Shown: in pieces, positions 58,442 through 64,000 of the stretch
Numbering within the stretch: position 1 is the first letter of the stretch
Layout of the letters: each line of letters begins with the position of its first letter
NCBI GenBank assembly: GCA_002340355.1
Contig: DDLX01000046.1
Location: 9,047 to 73,046 of the forward strand
Length of the DNA stretch: 64,000 bases
Origin: Cytophagales bacterium UBA2561
GTDB lineage: Bacteria; Bacteroidota; Bacteroidia; Cytophagales; Thermoflexibacteraceae
Direction: 5' to 3'
Made by a program: the position numbers and the translations under genes
Notes under the pieces: model-generated
What the model saw: the letters and a program-made list of their open reading frames with translations, nothing else
Database searches by the model: none
Told to the model about the DNA's origin: nothing

Positions 58442-59068
58442 GTGAAAAAACTATATCTTGTTTTTTGTTTCGCTTCGCTGGTTTTGTTAAATGCTTGTCA
58501 AGAAGGCAATGGCAAATCTAAAGAGAAAGAACCTACTAAAAGCACTTCTATAGCTCCCTCAAATGGTTCGCTTCCAATTGCTTGTGTGAATTTAGATACC
58601 TTGAAATTATATCATAAATTATACGAAGAGTTAGAAACTCGTATCAAATCAGAACAACGTAAGGCTGAACGTCAATTGAGTTCTAAAGAACAACAGTACC
58701 GTAAAGAGGTGGATAATTTTAAGCGTAGAGTACAGGGGGGATTGGTTTCAGATAAAGAAATACAAGAAAAAGGGCTTGCCTTTCAGAAAAAAGAGCAAGA
58801 ATTAATGATGCAACAACGGGCTTTATCACAAGGCTTAGCAGCTACTGAACAAGAGTTAATACAGGAGTGGTTTGATACAATATCTACGTATATGGAGGAA
58901 TATAATAAAGATAAAGGCTATCAAGTGGTACTTCCATATCAGGCTGGGACGTTTCTATATATGAATAATGCCTTAGACATTACGGAAGAAGTTTTGGAAG
59001 GGTTGAACGAAAAATATGATGCCGATGAAAAGGCGGGAAGCTCTGAAGAAAAGAAAGAATCTAAATAA
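58442..59068 (+). CDS. OmpH/Skp-like lipoprotein chaperone
   Basis: Translation probably starts with GTG at 58442, giving MKKLYLVFCFASLVLLNAC, a clear lipoprotein signal; no in-frame ATG lies nearby upstream. After a linker come IACVNLDTLKLYHKLYEEL and a long coiled coil (residues 60-145, rich in KQEQ) with PYQAGTFLYMNNALDITEEVLEGLNEKY at the end, the Skp/OmpH arrangement. Skp trimers hold unfolded outer-membrane proteins. A lipid-anchored form is common in Bacteroidota. It is 208 residues with its own promoter and terminator. Confidence 0.85.
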   Translation: MKKLYLVFCFASLVLLNACQEGNGKSKEKEPTKSTSIAPSNGSLPIACVNLDTLKLYHKLYEELETRIKSEQRKAERQLSSKEQQYRKEVDNFKRRVQGGLVSDKEIQEKGLAFQKKEQELMMQQRALSQGLAATEQELIQEWFDTISTYMEEYNKDKGYQVVLPYQAGTFLYMNNALDITEEVLEGLNEKYDADEKAGSSEEKKESK

Positions 59069-59089
59069 GATACTGATTCTGAATTTATT

Positions 59090-59126
59090 AAAACCTATAA
59101 GATTTCAAACATCTTATAGGTTTTTT
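59090..59126. terminator. Terminator between OmpH-like gene and nrdB
   Basis: AAAACCTATAAGAT (59090-59103) and ATCTTATAGGTTTT (59111-59124) form a 14-bp stem with A- and T-runs, so it can act on both convergent genes. Confidence 0.88.
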
Positions 59127-59140
59127 GTTTTTAATAGTAT

Positions 59141-60115
59141 TTAGAAATCTTCATCTAAGCTGAAGCGTGGTGTGCTTTTGTCACTCATGACTCCCGCTTT
59201 TTGATATTCTGATACTCGTTTTTCAAAGAAATTAGTTTTTCCTTGTAAGGAAATCATTTCCATAAAGTCAAAAGGATTCGTTGAGTTATAAACTTTCTCA
59301 CATCCTAGTTCAACTAAGAGCCTATCTGCCACGAATTCAATGTATTGATTCATTAAATCAGCATTCATCCCGATCAGCTTTACAGGTAGGGCATCCGTTA
59401 CGAATTCCTGTTCAATCTCAACGGCATCAGTAATAATTTGGGTAACTTGTGATTTAGGTAGTTTATCTTGTAAGTATTTTACATAAAGTAAACATGCAAA
59501 ATCGCAATGCAAGCCTTCATCTCTGGAAATCAACTCATTGGAAAAGCTTAAACCGGGCATTAGTCCCCGTTTCTTGAGCCAAAAAATAGAACAAAAACTA
59601 CCTGAAAAGAAGATTCCCTCAACTGCTGCAAATGCAATTAATCGTTCAGCAAAGTTCTCACTATCAATCCAACGTAATGCCCATTGCGCCTTTTTCGAAA
59701 CACAGTCCAGTGTATCAATGGCATTGAGCAATCTATCTTTCTCGGTTGGGTCTTTGATATAGGTATCAATTAATAAAGAATAGACTTCTGAGTGAATGTT
59801 TTCAATCATGACTTGAAAACCATAAAAACAACGAGCTTCGGGAATCTGAACTTCCTTCAAAAAGTTAACAGCCAAGTTTTCATTGACAATGCCATCACTA
59901 GCCGCAAAAAATGCTAAAACATGTGAAATAAAATGGCGTTCCCCATCATTGAGATTCGTCCAATCCACAAGGTCTTGTGACAAATCAATTTCTTCAGCTG
60001 TCCAAAAGCTGGCTTCAGCTTGTTTGTACATTTCCCAAATATCATCATATTCGATTGGAAAAAGAACAAAACGATTAGGATTCTCTTTTAATAAGGTTTC
60101 GTGAGTATCTACCAT
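59141..60115 (-). CDS. nrdB: Ribonucleotide reductase class I, beta subunit
   Basis: NrdB carries the diiron-tyrosyl centre that feeds a radical to NrdA for reduction of ribonucleotides. Visible ligand motifs are FWTAEEIDLSQD (first acidic ligand), ARCFYGFQVMIENIHSEVYSLLIDTY (Glu, His and the radical Tyr position), AVEGIFFSGSF and RDEGLHCDFACLLY (Glu, His). The C-terminus ends in FSLDEDF, the tail that docks on NrdA. At 324 residues it is the short Bacteroidota form. nrdA is not in the window, so the subunits are encoded apart here. Confidence 0.95.
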   Translation of the reverse strand: MVDTHETLLKENPNRFVLFPIEYDDIWEMYKQAEASFWTAEEIDLSQDLVDWTNLNDGERHFISHVLAFFAASDGIVNENLAVNFLKEVQIPEARCFYGFQVMIENIHSEVYSLLIDTYIKDPTEKDRLLNAIDTLDCVSKKAQWALRWIDSENFAERLIAFAAVEGIFFSGSFCSIFWLKKRGLMPGLSFSNELISRDEGLHCDFACLLYVKYLQDKLPKSQVTQIITDAVEIEQEFVTDALPVKLIGMNADLMNQYIEFVADRLLVELGCEKVYNSTNPFDFMEMISLQGKTNFFEKRVSEYQKAGVMSDKSTPRFSLDEDF

Positions 60116-60530
60116 TTGTTAGGTTTTAAATAAGGTTTGGAAAATAAATGGATACTTTAATGAAAGTCATATAAATAGCTGATTTCCAAAATAGTAATAC
60201 TTCAAATATTGTAAACTATTGGAGTATATAATTAGAAAAAAAGTATCGTTTTTACCTCGACAAAGGTACAAATTTTCCATTTGAAAAGGACAGCGTTTAG
60301 GATAGACTTTGTTAGATATTTGTCACTACTTAGAGTAGGGGAGGCTTCCGTTTTACTAATTAGCTTGTATTCAGACTCAATGAAAATGTTCGTTTACTTT
60401 GTTTTTATTCATGTGGTTTTGCTAAAATAGCAACAAAGGTGTTATCAGCTCCCGTTGTTGACGTTTAAATGCCGTGACACCGCCACTTTTGGGGTACATA
60501 AAATAATTCGTAATAATTTGCTTTTATTAC
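60116..60530. other. Intergenic region upstream of nrdB
   Basis: A minus-strand TACCTTTG box (60268-60261) lies about 145 bases upstream of nrdB and could be its promoter. I looked for a NrdR-type repeat pair and saw none. The remainder has no gene or strong hairpin. Confidence 0.35.
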
Positions 60531-60809
60531 CTAAATTTGTTTGGTCGTCTTGACCTCAGCAGAAGAACTCTTTTCATTTTTGGCAATGAATGAGGTTTGA
60601 GGCGGTAAATAGTTATGTTCCATTTCATTGAGATAATGACGGATACTATGCAAAGCATGGTAAATGAGCTGTTTATCTGAAGATACGTGTCCTTCGGTGG
60701 CTAAATAATAGAGCGCACGGTGTAAGGCTTCGGAATAATTATCTAAGCGGTAGCACTCCAGAAATGAAATAAATTCTTGGTTTAAAGTGGTTTTTTCAGT
60801 TGAAGACAT
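60531..60809 (-). CDS. Small conserved hypothetical protein (paralogue at right edge)
   Basis: The 92-residue, mostly helical protein begins MSSTEKTTLNQEFISFLECY and has RLDNYSEALHRALYYLATEG, then HALHSIRHYLNEMEHNYLPP and a polar tail. I do not recognise the family. A second copy whose C-terminal 36 residues are visible at 63891-64000 shares YLNEMEHNYLPPQT and the tail pattern, so it is a real gene family. It is divergent from the XRE regulator at 60950, which may control it. Confidence 0.6.
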   Translation of the reverse strand: MSSTEKTTLNQEFISFLECYRLDNYSEALHRALYYLATEGHVSSDKQLIYHALHSIRHYLNEMEHNYLPPQTSFIAKNEKSSSAEVKTTKQI

Positions 60810-60872
60810 GAGGTTTAAAAGTTTTGATGTTGGAATGATTTTTTACGATTTCATGGATACAAAGGTAATATA

Positions 60873-60923
60873 ACCAAATTTATAAATGCGAACATTTGGT
60901 AAATTTTTATTGCGAACAATTTG
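60873..60923. promoter_or_regulatory. Possible operator for the XRE regulator
   Basis: Two direct repeats TGCGAACATTTGG (60887-60899) and TGCGAACAATTTG (60911-60923) lie 24 bases apart in the divergent promoter region, and ACCAAAT (60873-60879) with ATTTGGT (60894-60900) forms an inverted repeat. Spacing of about two helix turns suits a repressor that binds cooperatively. Confidence 0.35.
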
Positions 60924-60949
60924 AAAATAACCAAAAAACACAATCAAAT

Positions 60950-61357
60950 ATGAGCAAATCAATATCTGAGATATATAAATCTGCTCGAAAACATCTAAAA
61001 CTAAGCCAAAGACAGGTTTCTAAAGAACTAGGGCTTTCAGATGTTCTGATATCAAAAATAGAAACAGGTAAAACCCAGAGTCCTAATCATGAATACACAA
61101 GATATTTAGTAGGGAAAGGTATTAATTATTTTTATTTAATTGGTGAATCGGATGAAATTGAAGGGCAGTTAATGGATTTTGTGAGTCGCAAAGAATATGA
61201 GTTCTTAGCTTCTGAAAATGAGAATCTTAAAGCCGAACTCAAAAACTTAAAACAAGAAATGGAAGAGATGGTTTCCCGTTCGGAATTCGAAGAAGTGACG
61301 CATAAATTGGAAGCCTACGCCGAAATTATCCGAATGTTGAAAAATGAAAAATCCTAA
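60950..61357 (+). CDS. XRE-family transcription regulator with coiled coil
   Basis: An N-terminal Cro/CI helix-turn-helix (SARKHLKLSQRQVSKELGLSDVLISKIETGKTQSP, residues 10-45) is followed by YLVGKGINYFYLIGESD and a coiled coil (about 75-130: YEFLASENENLKAELKNLKQEMEEMV) that should mediate oligomerisation. I start at ATG 60950 (MSKSISEIYK); the frame extends upstream to 60896, but that part lies in the operator-like repeats. It probably represses itself and perhaps the divergent small gene. It is 135 residues and complete. Confidence 0.85.
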   Translation: MSKSISEIYKSARKHLKLSQRQVSKELGLSDVLISKIETGKTQSPNHEYTRYLVGKGINYFYLIGESDEIEGQLMDFVSRKEYEFLASENENLKAELKNLKQEMEEMVSRSEFEEVTHKLEAYAEIIRMLKNEKS

Positions 61358-61833
61358 GAACTGATTTTCAAAAAATAACAACTTTAAACTTTGAGAATCA
61401 AGTTTATAATGATTGTTTTAACGGTCAATACCTTATGCTTTGATTTTTAAACTTGTAGGGCAATTGGTGTGATTACAAATCAAAATATTATTTCTATCTG
61501 TAAGTCATTGTAATTTTTTCTTCAAGGCTTGCAAATAAACATTATTACCGATTGGTGTTGTATTTTTGATTCCATGTTCGATCCATAAAATTACGTAAAT
61601 TTCCTTTTGTTCATTGGATAATCTAATGAAGAATACAAGTAATTCCAATCTGTAGTTTAAATTAATTCTAAATATATGAAAACTAAACATTTGATTATCA
61701 GTATTCTGAAATTATGATTTGTCTTTTTCTAAATCATGTATGAATTAGTTGGAGATGTCTTTTAATATATAATTATTTCTCTTGATTTAATAAAAAAATC
61801 ATAAAAACTATTTCTAAAGTTATAACAAAAAAT
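61358..61833. other. Long intergenic region with a doubtful small frame
   Basis: A minus-strand frame at 61690-61505 encodes 61 residues including LNYRLELLVFFIRLSNEQKE and IYVILWIEHGIKN, which faintly recalls the end of RelE/HigB-type toxins, but no start region, partner or catalytic residues are convincing. It may be a gene relic. Nothing else was seen. Confidence 0.3.
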
Positions 61834-61841
61834 TATCTTTG
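61834..61841 (+). promoter_or_regulatory. Putative promoter of the large lipoprotein gene (-7 box)
   Basis: TATCTTTG fits TAnnTTTG, 35 bases before the ATG at 61876. Confidence 0.4.
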
Positions 61842-61875
61842 CTCTCAGTTTAAAATTTTACAAATCGTTTACAAA

Positions 61876-63597
61876 ATGAAAAAAAACAGTAATTATTTTG
61901 TTTGGTTACTGCTGGTAATCGGTCTAATGTGGGGATGTTCCTCTGACAGTAACGAAGAGCCTAAGCCTGTTAGTCCTCCTTCTCAACCACTTAGTGTAAC
62001 TACACAAAGTGCCACCCCATCAAGTACCACAAATTCGGCACTACTTCAAGGACGTGTTTTTGGTGGAGATAGTATCATTGAAGTGGGCTTTATATATTAT
62101 CCAGTGGGTACAGTGCCTAATGAGGAAGAAACTAATGTAACTAAAATTGTTCTTGAGCCTCCAGCCAATTCATTCACCTTTGATTTTGATGTTTCCGATT
62201 TAGCATATCAAACAACATACGTATATAAAGCTTATGCCATTGATGCAAATGGTAGGGTAGATGGTGAGGAGGAATGGTTCACAACTTTAAAACTAATCGG
62301 TTTGCGTTTTACGTTTTCCACTGAACTAATCCGAATAGGTGAACCGTTTAAGATTTCGTTTAATCAAAAGCCACCCAATGATTTTAAGTTAAAGGCTTTT
62401 GTATATGATTTGGTAGAAAAAGAAACAGGTCAGCTGGAATATAAAGCAATTGATGACCTGACTTACGAGGTTACACTTACAGGTGTTGATGTTTCTATTC
62501 TAGGTAGTATATTTTTTCAAGAAGAAAATTATCCTGTAGAGATTAAAATTGTTGTTCAGAGCGATAGGATTGTCAATGAAGAGTATTCTAGATACATCAA
62601 GTTAAAATATTATGAAATCATCAAATATTATGCTGATAAAATTGATGAATATAACCCTATCTTTCATATGCAAACAAATTATGAAGATAAATTAATTGCT
62701 TCATTTGATATGTATTATCCCAACAGAGCAGAATTTCATGATATTCCTACGATTCGAGAGTTCGATTTCAACCAAAAAGATTGGGTGGTGCGCTCTGTTT
62801 TTCCCGAAAATGATTACACAATAAACGATGGCTTTATGTATAGTAATCGCCGTAGTTACAAGGTAGTACGAGTAAAAGATAAACTCTATTATCGTCTAGA
62901 AAAACAACATCCTATTGGGGGGACTACGGGTGTAAATGTGCAAGCCAAACGAGTTCAGCTCATAAATGGTTTTGGAGAAACTATCTTAAAAGACTTTTAT
63001 ACAGACTATAATATTTGGTCTTATGATTTAAGTACCAACCAGTGGGAAAAATTAGAGGTAGCAGGAATTAACTTCCATCCTTTATTTGAACATAATGATT
63101 TACTGTATTTTTATGACCCAAGTGACTTATTTTTGAAGTCATATAATCCTGACAATCAAGAAATCAAACAAATAACAAGTATTTTCATTCCTACTTTTGC
63201 TGTTCAATATGCTGATGTATTGCAAAACACTGATTGGGAGCTTATTGATGAAAATCGAGTGATGGTACTTCGACATAAAATGGAAGCTACTGATGATGAT
63301 TTCAATTTCATAGAAGAAGTGGGAGTTGTAGATTTGGCTACCCAAAAATTTTCTGTAATTGAGTATCCACCAGTAAATCAAGTAAATTATTTACGTGTAT
63401 TAGATAATGAATTATACTTACATGGTCTCACAAATGAATACTCTGTGTACAAATATGAAAATGACACTTGGGAGCTTCAAAATAGTCGTTATCTTAATAA
63501 TTTCTTTATGTATGATAAGTTGATGTCGAAAATTCAGGGGCGTATTTATGCTGTACAGCAAAATAGTGTAGGAGAGATTTTTCCTTGGAAGAAATAA
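61876..63597 (+). CDS. Large lipoprotein with Fn3-like and kelch-like parts
   Basis: A lipoprotein signal (lipobox MWGC at residue 21) is followed by a Pro/Ser/Thr linker and a fibronectin-like domain typical of Bacteroidota lipoproteins (TTNSALLQGRVFGGDSIIEVGFIYYPVG...YQTTYVYKAYAIDANGRVDGEEEWF). A second beta domain (residues 140-245) precedes about 320 residues with repeated 'xxYDLxTNQWEKL' strands (IREFDFNQKDWVVRSVFP, IWSYDLSTNQWEKLEV, VYKYENDTWELQN), suggestive of a kelch-type propeller. It probably faces outward and binds a ligand. It is 573 residues, alone, with a REP-like repeat just downstream. Confidence 0.7.
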   Translation: MKKNSNYFVWLLLVIGLMWGCSSDSNEEPKPVSPPSQPLSVTTQSATPSSTTNSALLQGRVFGGDSIIEVGFIYYPVGTVPNEEETNVTKIVLEPPANSFTFDFDVSDLAYQTTYVYKAYAIDANGRVDGEEEWFTTLKLIGLRFTFSTELIRIGEPFKISFNQKPPNDFKLKAFVYDLVEKETGQLEYKAIDDLTYEVTLTGVDVSILGSIFFQEENYPVEIKIVVQSDRIVNEEYSRYIKLKYYEIIKYYADKIDEYNPIFHMQTNYEDKLIASFDMYYPNRAEFHDIPTIREFDFNQKDWVVRSVFPENDYTINDGFMYSNRRSYKVVRVKDKLYYRLEKQHPIGGTTGVNVQAKRVQLINGFGETILKDFYTDYNIWSYDLSTNQWEKLEVAGINFHPLFEHNDLLYFYDPSDLFLKSYNPDNQEIKQITSIFIPTFAVQYADVLQNTDWELIDENRVMVLRHKMEATDDDFNFIEEVGVVDLATQKFSVIEYPPVNQVNYLRVLDNELYLHGLTNEYSVYKYENDTWELQNSRYLNNFFMYDKLMSKIQGRIYAVQQNSVGEIFPWKK

Positions 63598-63613
63598 TAT
63601 ATCCAATTATCCC

Positions 63614-63663
63614 CTTACTGGCGCAAGCATTTTTGCTTGTGCCTACCTTTTGCCAAACCTCTA
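63614..63663. repeat. Dispersed ~50-base repeat with REP-like stem (copy 2)
   Basis: This is the inverted copy of 40318-40368: CTTACTGGCGCAAGCA to TGCTTGTGCCTACC, with the same stem (GGCGCAAGCA / TGCTTGTGCC) and similar flanks. It lies 17 bases after the lipoprotein gene and may serve as its terminator-like hairpin. Confidence 0.75.
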
Positions 63664-63746
63664 GTTTAAGTTGATTCTTAGATAACTACATAGAAATTTA
63701 TTGCCCAAATATCCAAGCAGAGACTGGAGAAAGCTTCACCACGAGT

Positions 63747-63810
63747 CCACTTTAAAGTGGAGACTTGAACGAGTTTCTTGGTAGCTTTAAGATTTTGTAT
63801 AAAATCTTAA
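63747..63810. repeat. Two adjacent palindromes
   Basis: CCACTTTAAAGTGG (63747-63760) is a perfect palindrome, and AAGATTTT/AAAATCTT (63789-63808) a perfect hairpin with a 4-base loop. Their role is unknown; no gene lies in 63664-63890. Confidence 0.4.
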
Positions 63811-63890
63811 AAAATTACCTAAAAAGGATCTTTTTTCACCTTCTCAATTTCAAAACAGTTGCCCAATTTATTTTTATCCCCTTTTATTCC

Positions 63891-64000
63891 CTAAATTTGT
63901 TTACTTGTAATTTTGACCTCAGTAGGAGAATTTTTTCCATTTTGGGTAATGGATGGGGTTTGAGGCGGTAAATAGTTGTGTTCCATTTCATTGAGGTAAT
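63891..64000 (-). CDS. Small conserved hypothetical protein, second copy (C-terminal part, cut by edge)
   Basis: The minus strand encodes YLNEMEHNYLPPQT, then a polar tail ending KITSKQI and TAG at 63893-63891. Alignment with the 92-residue protein at 60531 is close across these 36 residues, and the few bases after the stop are also alike. The start lies outside the window. Confidence 0.7.
   Translation of the reverse strand, partial: YLNEMEHNYLPPQTPSITQNGKNSPTEVKITSKQI

Noticed and set aside
61505..61690. A 61-codon minus-strand frame with faint RelE/HigB-like ending
   Set aside because: No catalytic residues, no partner gene and no clear start; kept only as a remark on the intergenic region.

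Overview
The window is a stretch of an AT-rich chromosome from a member of the Bacteroidota, most likely a Cytophagales-type environmental bacterium. The support for this is a type IX secretion C-terminal sorting domain, three TonB-dependent receptors, a FecI/FecR pair, LVIVD-repeat, DUF983, DUF2911 and SPOR lipoproteins, weak or absent Shine-Dalgarno sequences, and promoters with the TAnnTTTG -7 box typical of the phylum. I saw no rRNA, tRNA or CRISPR array.

Layout. 0-12 kb: the edge of a membrane sensor gene, a GNAT-type transferase, typA, a thioredoxin-like protein, an LVIVD beta-propeller, recQ, mgtE, a ClpP-like lipoprotein and a cyclic-nucleotide-binding/CpaE-like protein. 12-22 kb: a DUF779 protein, a MITE-like element, a SurA-like lipoprotein overlapping a secreted FG-GAP protein, an orphan ECF sigma/anti-sigma pair, a GT-D glycosyltransferase, a DUF3299/DnaJ-type pair and a frameshifted small regulator. 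22-27 kb: DUF983, DUF2911, cysH behind what looks like a textbook cysteine-codon attenuator, then rpsA behind an apparent H-type pseudoknot. 27-38 kb: a VWA protein, a SPOR/beta-helix pair, a TonB receptor with a His-rich partner, and a Cache-HAMP-GAF sensor next to a 7TM-SpoIIE phosphatase.

37.7-45.4 kb is the accessory region. It lies between the SpoIIE gene and smc and carries single genes with defence- or toxin-like folds: a 655-aa PD-(D/E)XK-like protein, two smaller PD-(D/E)XK-like proteins, a Fic protein and a protein with two HEPN motifs. These are set among repeated borders: four copies of a ~125-210 bp sequence next to gene 3' ends, three copies of the smc leader, and REP palindromes around a REP-associated tyrosine transposase. 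Two modules share the same borders but carry different cargo, which suggests cargo exchange by recombination between border repeats.

45-64 kb returns to housekeeping and envelope functions: smc, an outer-membrane receptor, a YqiA-like esterase, hisS, a YfiR/TonB-receptor pair, a LytTR regulator, a heavy-metal-binding protein, an OmpH/Skp lipoprotein, nrdB, a small gene with a second copy cut by the right edge, an XRE regulator and a large lipoprotein. All functional calls come from reading motifs by eye; no database search was possible.
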